NCBI GenBank assembly: GCA_903863195.1
Contig: CAIPAY010000119.1
Location: forward strand, 1 to 38,402
DNA: 38,402 bases
Direction of reading: 5' to 3'
Origin: an uncultured Holophagaceae bacterium
GTDB lineage: Bacteria > Acidobacteriota > Holophagae > Holophagales > Holophagaceae
The translations under genes and the position numbers were made by a program. This document shows positions 1 through 8,187 of this stretch, one piece after another; position 1 is the stretch's first letter, and every line of letters begins with the position of its first letter. Below the pieces are notes generated by a model. The model worked only from the letters and a program-made list of their open reading frames with translations. It was not told the DNA's origin and did not search any database.

Positions 1-24
1 AGACCACCCGCTCCGGGAGGCACC

Positions 25-696
25 ATGAAGGCTCTCTCCTGTGCGCTGCTGATCTTTCTCGTGGGCCTGGGCTGCGCCCGGATCTACCGGCCCGTCGAGC
101 TGGTGTCTCCACCCCGGAGGACGGCCCAGACCGAAGGGCTCCCCGGGGGGCTGTCACCCCAGCCCTGGGGGGACAACTCCCGCTACGGGCGGAAGGCCTC
201 CGATGCCAATCTCCGGGTGCTCGCCCTGAGCCTGGAGAACACCTCGGCCACCGAAGTGGAGGTCCTCCGCCTGGACTTGCCGGAGGGAGTCACCCCTCTT
301 TCCGCCGAAGCGGCGGCGACCCTGGTGAAGCAGCACAGCGGGGCCCACCTGCTCTATCCCCTCATCCCAGCCCTCCTCGCCGCAGGCTCCAGCGGCAGCG
401 GCGTGGGCACCTACGGCCCCAGTCCCGCGGCCGTCTTCGGGGCTATCGCCGTGGTCGGGCTGCTCGTGGGCCTGCCCAACGTGGCCGTGGCCGAGCGCAG
501 CAACCGCAATCTGGCGCAATTCTTCCGGGAGGAGGCCTGGTCTCCCGGCCGCCTTGAGCCGGGCCAGATCCGACGGGGCCTGATCTTCCTCCGCAGCCCG
601 GAGACCCGCGCCCCGCTCACCCTCCGCGTCATCAGCCGCAGCGGGTCGAGCGAGCGATCCCTGGAATTGACCACTCCAGCAGCCACTCCCCTCTGA
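25..696 (+). CDS. Putative lipoprotein or membrane-associated protein, unknown function
   Basis: I do not recognise a family. The 223-residue product starts at an ATG preceded by a GGGAGG ribosome-binding site. Its N-terminus looks like an export signal: Lys at position 2, a hydrophobic run, then Gly-Leu-Gly-Cys at about residues 14-17. This resembles a lipobox, but position -3 is Gly rather than the usual Leu, so lipidation is uncertain. Residues about 105-155 are small, Gly/Ala/Val-rich and hydrophobic and could hold one or two membrane segments. The C-terminal third is Arg-rich and beta-like. The gene lies about 40 bp upstream of thiG on the same strand, with nothing else linking the two. 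I am confident it is a gene and have no basis for a function. Confidence 0.7.
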   Translation: MKALSCALLIFLVGLGCARIYRPVELVSPPRRTAQTEGLPGGLSPQPWGDNSRYGRKASDANLRVLALSLENTSATEVEVLRLDLPEGVTPLSAEAAATLVKQHSGAHLLYPLIPALLAAGSSGSGVGTYGPSPAAVFGAIAVVGLLVGLPNVAVAERSNRNLAQFFREEAWSPGRLEPGQIRRGLIFLRSPETRAPLTLRVISRSGSSERSLELTTPAATPL

Positions 697-714
697 TCCC
701 GGGCCCAGCGGGGC

Positions 715-720
715 TAGACT
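715..720 (+). promoter_or_regulatory. Possible -10 element upstream of thiG
   Basis: TAGACT followed by GG lies 17 bases before the thiG start codon. A similar TAnnCTGG block occurs at a similar distance before gatB and before the trans-sulfuration gene at 33936. No good -35 hexamer is seen at the expected spacing, so this is only a candidate short-leader promoter. Confidence 0.3.
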
Positions 721-737
721 GGTGCTTCGGAGCGCCC

Positions 738-1514
738 ATGTCCCTCGTCATCGCCGGCAAGAGTTTCAGCAACCGCCTCGTCCTCGGCACGGGCAAATAC
801 AAGGACTTCGCCACCATGCAGGCCTGCTACCGGGCCGCGAGGGTGGAGATGGTGACCCTGGCCGTGCGCCGCTTCGACCTGGGAGCCAAGGGCGAGGACA
901 ACATCCTCAACTGGATCCCCAAGGACATCGCCCTGCTGCCCAACACCGCGGGCTGCTACACCCGGGAGGATGCCCTCCGGGTGGCCCGGCTGGCCCGGGA
1001 GGCCCTGGAGACCAACTGGATGAAGCTCGAGGTCATCGGCGATCCCAAGAGCCTCTACCCCGACAACGAAGAGACCCTGGAGGCCGCCAAGGTCCTCGTG
1101 AAGGAGGGCTTCGTGGTGCTGCCCTACGTGAACGCCGACCCCATCCTGGCCAAGAAGCTCTGCGACGTCGGCTGCGCGGCGGTCATGCCCCTGGGCAGCG
1201 CCATCGGTTCGGGGCTGGGCGTGCAGAACCCCATGACCCTCCTGCTCATCAAGGAGGTGCTGGAGGCCTACCACCTGCCCATGATCGTGGACGCCGGTGT
1301 GGGCACCGCCTCGGACGCCGCCCTGGCCATGGAGCTGGGCGCCGATGGCGTGCTGCTGAACACCGCCGTGGCCGAGGCAGGAGAGCCCACCAAGATGGCC
1401 CAGGCCATGGACCACGCGGTGCTGGCGGGCCGTCTCGCCTTCGAGAGCGGCCGCATGCCCAAGCGCCTCTATGCCAGCGCCAGCAGTCCCACCACCGGCC
1501 TGATCGGCAGGTAG
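738..1514 (+). CDS. thiG: Thiazole synthase ThiG
   Basis: ThiG builds the thiazole phosphate of thiamine in the cytoplasm from 1-deoxy-D-xylulose 5-phosphate, dehydroglycine and sulfur carried on the ThiS C-terminus. The 258-residue product has the usual family length and runs clear from its N-terminus ([15 protein letters not shown]). It has the Schiff-base lysine in the N-W-M-K-L-E-V-I segment (K96) and the phosphate-binding C-terminal part ([20 protein letters not shown], then LLNTAVA). The ATG follows a GGAG at 729-732. Other thi genes are not adjacent: a thiS lies about 34 kb away at 35126, and thiF, thiH/thiO and thiC are not in the window. The identification is secure. Confidence 0.97.
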   Translation: MSLVIAGKSFSNRLVLGTGKYKDFATMQACYRAARVEMVTLAVRRFDLGAKGEDNILNWIPKDIALLPNTAGCYTREDALRVARLAREALETNWMKLEVIGDPKSLYPDNEETLEAAKVLVKEGFVVLPYVNADPILAKKLCDVGCAAVMPLGSAIGSGLGVQNPMTLLLIKEVLEAYHLPMIVDAGVGTASDAALAMELGADGVLLNTAVAEAGEPTKMAQAMDHAVLAGRLAFESGRMPKRLYASASSPTTGLIGR

Positions 1515-1519
1515 GCGCC

Positions 1520-2149
1520 GTGCTGGTGTTCGACCTCGAGCCCCTGGAATGCCGCGTGCTCGGCTGCCTACTGGAGAAGCAGCTCAGCACCCCGGACATC
1601 TACCCCCTGTCCCTCAACAGCCTGCTGAACGCCTGCAACCAGTCCAGCAACCGGGACCCGGTGCTCTCGGTCAGCGAAGGCGAGGTCCAGGCCGCCGTGG
1701 ACACCCTGATCGAGCGGGGCCTCGCGGAGCACTGGCCGGGCCGGGTGGTCAAGATCGCCCACACAGCCAAGCCCACCTGGAACCTGTCCGTGCAGGAGGC
1801 GGCCCTCCTGGCGGAGCTGCCGCTCCGGGGCCCCCAGACCTCCGGCGAGCTGCGCACCAACACGCGGCGCATGTACCCCTTCCCGGACCTCGCCGAGGTC
1901 GAAGGCTGCCTCGCCGTGCTCATGGAAGCCGAGCCGCCCCTGGTGGCCCGGCTGCCCCGGGCGCCCGGCGCCCGGGAGGCCCGGGTCGCGCAGCTGCTGG
2001 CGGGTCCCCCCGTGGAGGCCGGCGCCCTTCCCGAAGCAACCCCCGCCCGCCTGGGCCGCGTGGAGCAGCTCGAAGCTGAGGTGGCCGCCCTCCGCGCCGA
2101 GCTGGCAGAGCTGCGCCAGGCCTTCGAAGCCTTCCGGGACCAGTTCTAG
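1520..2149 (+). CDS. yceH: YceH family protein (DUF480)
   Basis: This 209-residue protein matches the YceH/DUF480 family, whose members have tandem winged-helix domains and no firmly established function. The conserved opening (LEPLECRVLGCLLEKQLSTPD, then YPLSLNSLLNACNQSSNRDPV) and the GPQTSGELRTNTRRMYPFPDL segment are diagnostic. The last 35 residues form a Leu/Glu-rich heptad pattern that is probably a coiled coil, as usual in the family. The start is taken as the GTG at 1520, five bases after the thiG stop. A GTG at 1526 is also possible. The same reading frame stays open far upstream through thiG, but that part is a shadow. The stop shares the palindrome CTAG with the stop of the convergent reductase gene. 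Confidence 0.88.
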   Translation: MLVFDLEPLECRVLGCLLEKQLSTPDIYPLSLNSLLNACNQSSNRDPVLSVSEGEVQAAVDTLIERGLAEHWPGRVVKIAHTAKPTWNLSVQEAALLAELPLRGPQTSGELRTNTRRMYPFPDLAEVEGCLAVLMEAEPPLVARLPRAPGAREARVAQLLAGPPVEAGALPEATPARLGRVEQLEAEVAALRAELAELRQAFEAFRDQF

Positions 2150-3228
2150 GCGTTCAGGGCTGGGTAGTCCGTGTAGCTCTTCGCTCCGGGTGTATAGAAA
2201 GCGGTCATGTCATAGGCGGCCAGGGGCGCTCCAGCCTGCAGGCGGGCGGGCAGATCCGGGTTCGAGATGAACGGGCGGCCGAAGGCGATGAGGTCCGCCC
2301 TGCCCGCTGCCAGATCCGCCTGCGCCCGCTCGCGGTCATAGCCGCCACTCAAGATCAGGGTTCCATGGTAGGCCTCCCGCATCTTCTGGACCGTCGCCGG
2401 CGCCACGGCGGGCGCACCCATGGCGCTGTGGTCCACCAGGTGCAGGTAGACGAGTCCCAGCTTGTCGATCTGCTGGGCCAGATAGGTGTAGGCTGCCTCG
2501 GTCTCGGCGAAGGGTGCGATGTCGTTGAACACGCCGTGGGGGGACAGGCGGATGCCCACGCGGTCCTTGCCGATGGCGGCCACCGCCGCGGCGGCCACCT
2601 CCAGGGTGAAGCGGCTGCGGTTCTCAATAGAGCCGCCATAGGCGTCCGTTCGGGTGTTGGAGCCTGGGTTGAGGAACTGCTCCAGCAGGTAGCCGTTGGC
2701 AGAGTGGAGCTCCACTCCATCGAAGCCCGCCTCCACCGCGTTGGTGCAGCCGTGGGCGAACTCCGCGAAGGCCTGCCGGATGTCCTGCTCACTCATGGCC
2801 CAGGGCACGGGATGCGGCTGCAGGCCCTGGGTGTCGGTCCAGATCTCCCCCGCTGCCGCCACAGCCGAGGGCGCCAGAACCTCGGCCCCCGCGGGCAGAT
2901 TGGCCGCATGGCCGATACGGCCCGTGTGCATCAGCTGGAGGAAGAGCTTCCCACCCTGGGCGTGAACGGCGGCCGTCACGGCCTTCCAACCCGCCACCTG
3001 GGCCTCGGAGAAGATGCCGGGAATGCGGGGATACCCCAGGCCATTGGGCGAAGGCGAGGTCCCCTCGGTGATGATGAGCCCCGCGCTGGCGCGCTGCCCA
3101 TAGTAGGTCGCCACCAGCTCCCCAGGGACGTTGCCGAGGGAGCGGTTGCGGGTCATGGGGGCCATGACCACGCGGTTCGAGAGGGTGAGGGAGCCGAGGG
3201 TGGCGGGGCTGAAGAGGTCGCGGCTCAT
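2146..3228 (-). CDS. Old Yellow Enzyme family alkene reductase (NemA-like)
   Basis: This is a cytoplasmic FMN-dependent ene-reductase of the OYE/N-ethylmaleimide-reductase type, which reduces activated C=C bonds with NAD(P)H. The 360-residue length is typical. The N-terminus (LFSPATLGSLTLSNRVVMAPMT) is the family FMN-binding start. H175, N178 and Y180 in HSANGY correspond to the substrate-binding His/Asn pair and the proton-donating Tyr. The following FLNPGSNTRTDAYGGSIENR segment is a family signature. The ATG has an excellent AAGGAGAT ribosome-binding site. The gene ends a minus-strand group with the barstar gene 62 bp upstream, a metabolic link that is not obvious. The physiological substrate cannot be read from the sequence. 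Confidence 0.93.
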   Translation of the reverse strand: MSRDLFSPATLGSLTLSNRVVMAPMTRNRSLGNVPGELVATYYGQRASAGLIITEGTSPSPNGLGYPRIPGIFSEAQVAGWKAVTAAVHAQGGKLFLQLMHTGRIGHAANLPAGAEVLAPSAVAAAGEIWTDTQGLQPHPVPWAMSEQDIRQAFAEFAHGCTNAVEAGFDGVELHSANGYLLEQFLNPGSNTRTDAYGGSIENRSRFTLEVAAAAVAAIGKDRVGIRLSPHGVFNDIAPFAETEAAYTYLAQQIDKLGLVYLHLVDHSAMGAPAVAPATVQKMREAYHGTLILSGGYDRERAQADLAAGRADLIAFGRPFISNPDLPARLQAGAPLAAYDMTAFYTPGAKSYTDYPALNA

Positions 3229-3290
3229 GGGGATCTCCTTTCCAGAAGAGCCCCAGGATAGTCACAAAATCAAATCTGCTGTTGAGACAT

Positions 3291-3737
3291 TTAATTGAGC
3301 CCCTCGGGGCATCCCTCCAGCAACGCCCGCAGGCCCGTCTCCAGGCCCTGGAAGTGCGTGGGCTCCGCCTGGAGGATCACCCGGAGGGGCTTGGGGGCCA
3401 GCTCCTCGGCCGCCGCCCGAAGCACGGCCAGCCAGGTGATGCCATCGACGGGCGGAGCCTCCTGGAAGAGCTGCTCTGCGTCGAGGATCAGGAAGGTGCC
3501 CCCCTCGGGCAGGTCCGCGAGCGCATCCCGCAGGGCGTCCCAGGTGCCCCCGAAGTAGGGCGGAAACTGAGCGGCGGCGGCCCACTCATCCATGAGCCCG
3601 CGCCGGGTCCGCATGCGGGCGCCCCGCAGCCACCAGACCGGCCCCTTGTCCGCGGTAGCGTCTACCAGCGTGGCCGCCGAGCCTCGCCAGACCTGGATCA
3701 GGGGATCCCCGGGGGCGGGGTAGGCGAGGCCGGTCAT
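3291..3737 (-). CDS. Barstar-like ribonuclease inhibitor
   Basis: The 148-residue product carries the barstar signature in its middle: Phe-Pro-Pro-Tyr-Phe-Gly-Gly-Thr-Trp-Asp-Ala-Leu-Arg-Asp at residues 58-71, followed by a Leu/Pro-Glu segment. D67 matches barstar Asp39, which plugs the barnase active site, and Y61 lies in the loop that binds the enzyme. An LILDAEQLF strand and a C-terminal helix follow, as in barstar. It has no signal peptide, so it should be cytoplasmic. Its ATG overlaps the stop of the ribonuclease gene by four bases (ATGA), which argues for translational coupling and a cognate pair. The N-terminal 35 residues are an extension not found in classical barstar. The family call is firm and binding to the neighbouring RNase is inferred. 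Confidence 0.88.
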   Translation of the reverse strand: MTGLAYPAPGDPLIQVWRGSAATLVDATADKGPVWWLRGARMRTRRGLMDEWAAAAQFPPYFGGTWDALRDALADLPEGGTFLILDAEQLFQEAPPVDGITWLAVLRAAAEELAPKPLRVILQAEPTHFQGLETGLRALLEGCPEGLN

Positions 3738-4144
3738 TTCACCTCGAGGAAGGTCTTGTAGTGGTCGGCGGTATACCAGGCGCGGCCGTCAATGCCTGTG
3801 ACCAGGCGCTCCGCTCCCCGGTTGCGGCCCTCGGCCCGGGGCCGGACATCCCACTCGCGGTACTCAATGCGCTTGCGCCGGGCGTTGTAGCGGGGCAGCT
3901 GGCCTTCATAGTTGCCATAGACCCGACCGCCCACATAGCCCGGCGGGGCGTAGCCGTGCTGGCGGACATAGGCCAGGGTCTGGCGCACGTGGGCCGGGAT
4001 GGCATCCACCTGCACCACTGCCGGCGCCTGCACCGGCGCCGAGGGCGCCGCGGGACCGGGACCGCACCCGAGCCCAGACAGGAGGACCCCCAGGCAGACC
4101 AGGCCTGCGGCCAGGAATGCCAGGGTCCTTCGCCAGCGGGTCAT
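3734..4144 (-). CDS. Exported guanyl-specific ribonuclease, RNase Sa/barnase family
   Basis: This is a small endoribonuclease of the N1/T1/barnase superfamily, which cleaves RNA after G. The 136 residues comprise an export signal (residues 1-27, Arg-rich start and hydrophobic core ending Gly-Leu-Gly-Cys), a Pro/Ala-rich linker, and a catalytic domain from about residue 46. The domain aligns best with Streptomyces RNase Sa. E97 (in YREWDV), R109 and R113 (in RNRGAERLVTG) and H128 (in TADHYKTF) match barnase Glu73, Arg83, Arg87 and His102. Gly-Leu-Gly-Cys is an imperfect lipobox, so the enzyme may be lipid-anchored or simply secreted. It is followed by an overlapping barstar-like gene and preceded by an MFS transporter 30 bp upstream. 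All catalytic residues are present, so it is probably active. Confidence 0.9.
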   Translation of the reverse strand: MTRWRRTLAFLAAGLVCLGVLLSGLGCGPGPAAPSAPVQAPAVVQVDAIPAHVRQTLAYVRQHGYAPPGYVGGRVYGNYEGQLPRYNARRKRIEYREWDVRPRAEGRNRGAERLVTGIDGRAWYTADHYKTFLEVK

Positions 4145-4174
4145 GAGACCTCCGAAGCTGGATGAAGTGTACGC

Positions 4175-5470
4175 CTAGGCGGGCTGGTTCGCCGTGGTGA
4201 TGGTCTCCAGGCCTTTGGCGTCGGGGCCCGTCTCCGCCCGGCGGAGCAGGTAGGCGAAGAGGAAGCCGAAGAAGCCCAGGCAGCTGAAGATCCACATGCC
4301 CAGGTGATAGCCCCCGGGATTGGCCGCACTGGCGGCGGAGTGGTCGTTGGCCCAGCCGATGAGGAAGTTGAAGCCGGCCAGGCCTACGTTCTGGATCAGG
4401 GTCATCAGGCCGTAGGCCGTGCCCAGCTTCTCTTCGGGGACGAGGTAGGCCACCGAGGGCCACATCACCGCGGGAATGAGGCTGAAGGCGATGCCCATGA
4501 GGGCCATGGGCACATAGAGGCTCACGTGGGTGTAGGCCATGAGCAGGTAGACGGGGATCAGTAGGAGGCTGCCCAGCATCATGAAGAGGGCCCGCTTGCC
4601 GACACGGTCCACCAGCAGGCCGAAGAGGGGCGTCCCCACCATGGCGAAGAGGGTGAGCATCGAGGAGAGGAAGCCCCCGGTCTCGCGGGTCACGCCGTGG
4701 GCATCCTGGAAAAACTTCACCGCGAAGGTCTGGAAGGGGAAGATGCCGCTGTAGAACGTGATGCAGAGGGCCACCACATACCAGTATGTGGGGCTGAACT
4801 TCAGCAGGTCGCCCCAGACCACCTTGTCGGTGCCCCCCTGGGAGCGCAGGGTGTAGCGCCGGGCCGCCTGGTTCTCCATCAGCCAGTAGATCCCCGCCGC
4901 GATCACGCAGACCGAGCCGAACACGGTGGCGATGAGCAGGGGGCTACGCCAGGAGCCGAAGGCCCCGCGGGCCCAGGTGGGGCTGTTCAGGGCCGCGAAG
5001 GATCCCAGCCGGGCGATGAGCAGGTTGATGCCGAAGGCGAAGCTCAGCTCCTTCCCCCGGAACCACTGGGCCACCGCGGCGGTCACCGCGACGATGAGGC
5101 TCTCCGCGCCCAGCCCGAAGATCAACCGCCCCGTCGCCATGATGGCGAGGCGGGGGCTCAGGGCCGTCACCGCCGCCCCCAGGAAGCAGAGCAGGGCGAA
5201 GATGAAGGTTGCGCGCTTCACCCCGATCCGGTCGATGAGGATGCCGCCGATGAGCACCATCACCACGTTGGGCACGCTGTAGATGCCCTGCAGCAGGCCG
5301 ATGTTGGCGTCCGAGAAGCCCAGCTGCTTCTGCAGCACATCCGCGAGGGGGCTGATCGCGTCGTAGACGTAGTAGTTGCCGAACATGGCCAGGCTGATGA
5401 CCACCAGCACCAACCAGCGGAAGGCCGGGGGCGGCGCGGGGCGTTCCTGGACTGGCGCGGACAACGACAT
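4175..5470 (-). CDS. MFS transporter, MFSD1-like (possible dipeptide transporter)
   Basis: This is a 431-residue inner-membrane protein of the major facilitator superfamily with about 12 hydrophobic segments. The start is the ATG at 5470, preceded by GGGAG; an upstream in-frame start lacks support. It shares an unusual set of features with eukaryotic MFSD1: a Tyr-Tyr-x-Tyr-Asp segment in helix 1, motif A as GGILIDRIGVKRA (about 75-87), then FGLGAESL and WFRGKELSFAFGINLLIARLGS. Mammalian MFSD1 moves dipeptides, so a role in peptide or amino-acid uptake is a reasonable inference. A secreted protease is transcribed divergently next door, which agrees with that. The MFS call is certain. The MFSD1 assignment comes from recalled motifs and the substrate is not proven. 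Confidence 0.85.
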   Translation of the reverse strand: MSLSAPVQERPAPPPAFRWLVLVVISLAMFGNYYVYDAISPLADVLQKQLGFSDANIGLLQGIYSVPNVVMVLIGGILIDRIGVKRATFIFALLCFLGAAVTALSPRLAIMATGRLIFGLGAESLIVAVTAAVAQWFRGKELSFAFGINLLIARLGSFAALNSPTWARGAFGSWRSPLLIATVFGSVCVIAAGIYWLMENQAARRYTLRSQGGTDKVVWGDLLKFSPTYWYVVALCITFYSGIFPFQTFAVKFFQDAHGVTRETGGFLSSMLTLFAMVGTPLFGLLVDRVGKRALFMMLGSLLLIPVYLLMAYTHVSLYVPMALMGIAFSLIPAVMWPSVAYLVPEEKLGTAYGLMTLIQNVGLAGFNFLIGWANDHSAASAANPGGYHLGMWIFSCLGFFGFLFAYLLRRAETGPDAKGLETITTANQPA

Positions 5471-5664
5471 GAAGCTCCCGAATCGGATAACGCTCCATCC
5501 TGCCAGCAACCAGGTGGGGCTTCAGGCAGAAGTCTCGGCCATAGAAATTCTTTCTTGCGTTTTGGCCAATTGCTCCTTACTTTCAGAGCACACTAATTCA
5601 CGGTTTATTCCTCTAACCATGCTTAACCTGAATGCCACCTGGTGGGCCCACAAAGGAGACTTCC
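5471..5664. promoter_or_regulatory. Divergent promoter region between the MFS and M4 protease genes
   Basis: This 194-base spacer is clearly more AT-rich than the genes around it, especially 5536-5630, as expected where promoters face in both directions. On the plus strand TTGCTC, 17 bases and CTAATT form a weak sigma70-like pair. A strong AAAGGAGA ribosome-binding site for the protease ends at 5659. No operator repeat was recognised. Confidence 0.4.
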
Positions 5665-7356
5665 ATGTCAACTAGCCTTACCCTGCGCCTGATCGCTGCC
5701 GGCCTGCTCCTGGCGCCCAGCCTGGGCGCGCGAGAGAACCAGGCCACCCTCTCGGACGAGGCCCAGCGGCACTTGGAGGCCCGGGTCCACCAGCTGGGCC
5801 TCAGCCGCGACCACAGCTTCGCCACCCGCAACGTGTTCGAGGAGGCCTCGGGCGAGGCCCACGTGCGCCTGAACCAGTTCTACAAGGGCGTGCGGGTCTT
5901 CGAGGGCGAGTCCATCGTCCACCTTCGGGGCGGCGTGGTCACCGAGCACACCGATGCCCTCATCCGCGGCCTCGCCCTGAACGTGTCCCCCTCCCTCAGC
6001 GCTCAGGAAGCCCTGGCCATGGCCCATGGCATCCTCGCGCCCCGGGGGGCCTACGCCTACGCACCCACCACTGAGCTGGTCATCGCCACCCCCACCGAGA
6101 GTCCCGAAAAGGGCCGTCCGGCCGCCCCCTCCCTGGTCTACCACGTGCACACCGAGCTCGAGAACGCCCAGGACGGGATCCGCCACACAGACTTCCTGGT
6201 GGATGCCCACACGGGCGCCGTGCTGGAGCAGTGGAACACCCTGCACACTGCTGGGGTCACAGCCACCGGCAACAGCCAGTACTCCGGGACCGTCTCCATC
6301 CCCACCAACAGCACTGGCACCACCTATGAGCTCCGGGACACCACGCGCGGCACCGGCGGGACCTTCGGCAACAACGTGGTGACCAACGCGAACCACGCGT
6401 CCACCTCCTCCACGGCCACCGGCACCGTCTACACCAATGGGACCACCACCTGGGGCGACGGGGCCAACTACGTTGAAGGCAGCTCCACCACTGCCGCCAA
6501 CGGCCAGACCGCCGCGGTGGACGCGATGTACGGCATGGCCCAGACCTGGGACTTCTACAAGAACGTCTTTGGCCGCAATGGCATCGACGCTGCGGGCACC
6601 GCCACCTACAGCCGGGTCCACATCGGCAGCGGCTACGACAACGCCTTCTGGTCGGACAGCTGCTTCTGTATGACCTACGGCGATGGCACCAGCTTCCAGA
6701 CCCTCACCTCCATCGACGTGGCCGGCCACGAGATGAGCCACGGCGTTTGCGCCCGGACGGCCAACCTCGCCTACCGCGCCGAGTCCGGCGGCCTGAACGA
6801 GGCCAACTCCGACATCTTCGGAACCATGGTCGAGTTCATGGGCCACGGTGGCGGCACCAGCACCATCCCCAACTACACCGCCATCACCAGCACCATCAGC
6901 ACCGTGGGGGGCACTGTCCCCGCCGCCAACTACCTCATCGGAGAGCAACTCGAGACCAGCAGCTTCAAGACGCCCCTCCGCTACATGTACAAGCCGAGCC
7001 TGGATGGCGCCAGCGCCGATGCCTGGTCCACCAGCCTCAAGCGGCTCGACGTGCACTACAGCTCCGGCCCCGCGAACCACTTCTTCTTCCTGCTCGCCCA
7101 CGGCAGCCAGAAGGATGCCTTCTCGGGCAACATCCAGTCCCCCCTGACTAATGGGGTCACCAGCATCACAGGTATCGGCAACGACCTGGCCGCGCGGATT
7201 TGGTACAAGGCCCTCACCGCCTACATGACCAGCAGCACGACCTACTCCGGCGCTCGCACGGCCACCCTGAGCGCCTGCACCATCCTGGGCTACCCCGCTG
7301 GCAGCGCGGTCTACACCACCGTGAACAACGCCTGGCTCGCGGTCAACGTCAAGTAG
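5665..7356 (+). CDS. Secreted M4 family (thermolysin-like) zinc metallopeptidase
   Basis: This is an extracellular neutral protease made as a prepro-enzyme of 563 residues. A signal peptide covers about residues 1-22, ending Ser-Leu-Gly-Ala. The propeptide contains FTP-like (about 50-100) and PepSY-like (about 150-195) segments that act as intramolecular chaperone and inhibitor in this family. The catalytic domain has the zinc motif H355-E-M-S-H359, and the third ligand E379 in GGLNEANSD at exactly the thermolysin spacing of 24. H464 in DVHYSSGPANHFF is the transition-state histidine. The start at 5665 is fixed by AAAGGAGA five bases upstream; an earlier in-frame ATG at 5632 lacks a site. The mature region is rich in Thr, Ser and Asn. 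It probably feeds the divergently encoded transporter with peptides. Confidence 0.95.
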   Translation: MSTSLTLRLIAAGLLLAPSLGARENQATLSDEAQRHLEARVHQLGLSRDHSFATRNVFEEASGEAHVRLNQFYKGVRVFEGESIVHLRGGVVTEHTDALIRGLALNVSPSLSAQEALAMAHGILAPRGAYAYAPTTELVIATPTESPEKGRPAAPSLVYHVHTELENAQDGIRHTDFLVDAHTGAVLEQWNTLHTAGVTATGNSQYSGTVSIPTNSTGTTYELRDTTRGTGGTFGNNVVTNANHASTSSTATGTVYTNGTTTWGDGANYVEGSSTTAANGQTAAVDAMYGMAQTWDFYKNVFGRNGIDAAGTATYSRVHIGSGYDNAFWSDSCFCMTYGDGTSFQTLTSIDVAGHEMSHGVCARTANLAYRAESGGLNEANSDIFGTMVEFMGHGGGTSTIPNYTAITSTISTVGGTVPAANYLIGEQLETSSFKTPLRYMYKPSLDGASADAWSTSLKRLDVHYSSGPANHFFFLLAHGSQKDAFSGNIQSPLTNGVTSITGIGNDLAARIWYKALTAYMTSSTTYSGARTATLSACTILGYPAGSAVYTTVNNAWLAVNVK

Positions 7357-7371
7357 GGCCCTGTCCTCACC

Positions 7372-7399
7372 ACGGCGCCCGGGACTCCCTGGGCGCCGT
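7372..7399 (+). terminator. Probable terminator of the M4 protease gene
   Basis: A 12-base-pair stem (ACGGCGCCCGGG against CCTGGGCGCCGT, one G-T wobble) with a four-base loop starts 16 bases after the stop codon. It is followed by TCCTGTTT, a weak T-tract. Confidence 0.65.
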
Positions 7400-7442
7400 T
7401 CCTGTTTGCAGCGCCGCCCCGCCTGTCTGATAGTGAGAAGTC

Positions 7443-8177
7443 ATGACCGCCCCCGCCCGCAGGACCTGCCCCAGCTGCCAGACGCGCCTCTCGCCTCTGG
7501 CTGCGGAGTGTCCCGAGTGTGGGCTAGGACTGGCACCGCCCCGGCAGGGCCGTCCCCTGCTGTTCCAGGCCTCGGCCCTGGCCCAGGTCGCCTTCACGCC
7601 GCCACCCCGGACCCTCACCGCCCCCGCCCTGGGCCGGGTGGCCCCCATCGCCGTGGAGGTCAGTCCCGACGAGCTCCTGCAGGCACCCTTCCAGGATTCC
7701 GCAAGTGCCGCTGCACCCGAACCCTTCCCCGACCTGCCCCCGCAGCCTGCCCTCAGCGCCGAGCCCACCACCAGCTTCTGGCCCCTGGTGAAGGTGGAGG
7801 CCTCCGAGGCGCTCCTGTTGGCGGCCCTGCAGGGGCTGGCGCTGCTGCTGCCGGCCTGGGTGCTGGGAATCTCCCCCACCCGTCTCCTCGTGGGGGCCTG
7901 GTTCTTCGTGGTACCCTACCTGTTCGCGCTGTCCTGGGTGCTCTTCCTTGCGCCGCTGGGCCTCACCGGGCAGTCGCCGATGATGGGGTATTTCGGAGTC
8001 ACCCTGCCCGAGAACACCCCCGAGCGCCGCATCGCCTTCTCCCTGGTGCATCTGGTCTCAGTAGCCTGCTTCCCCCTGAGCTTTCTCTGCATGGTGCTGA
8101 GTCCCCGGCACCAGACTTTGGCTGAGCTGCTCAGCGGCCAGGAGCTGCTGGCCCGGCCCATGCCTAGGCTGAGGTAG
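7443..8177 (+). CDS. Zinc-ribbon and RDD-like membrane protein
   Basis: This 244-residue protein has three parts. The N-terminus is a double CxxC zinc ribbon (C9, C12, C23, C26). A Pro/Ala-rich linker follows to about residue 110. The C-terminal membrane region has three or four hydrophobic segments and ends in SPRHQTLAELLSGQELL, which resembles the end of RDD-family proteins (Arg-His-Gln-Thr-Leu-x-x-Leu-Leu). Such proteins are inner-membrane and mostly uncharacterised; a few act as ion antiporters. The start is the ATG at 7443, downstream of the protease terminator, so it is likely its own unit. It is convergent with the permease gene ending at 8188, only 10 bp away. The domain call is moderate and the function unknown. 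Confidence 0.75.
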   Translation: MTAPARRTCPSCQTRLSPLAAECPECGLGLAPPRQGRPLLFQASALAQVAFTPPPRTLTAPALGRVAPIAVEVSPDELLQAPFQDSASAAAPEPFPDLPPQPALSAEPTTSFWPLVKVEASEALLLAALQGLALLLPAWVLGISPTRLLVGAWFFVVPYLFALSWVLFLAPLGLTGQSPMMGYFGVTLPENTPERRIAFSLVHLVSVACFPLSFLCMVLSPRHQTLAELLSGQELLARPMPRLR

Positions 8178-8187
8178 TCCGCCCAAC

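Noticed and set aside
722..2149. A single long frame covering thiG and the YceH gene as one protein
   Set aside because: The first 265 codons are a shadow of thiG in another frame. YceH homology begins only near 1520.
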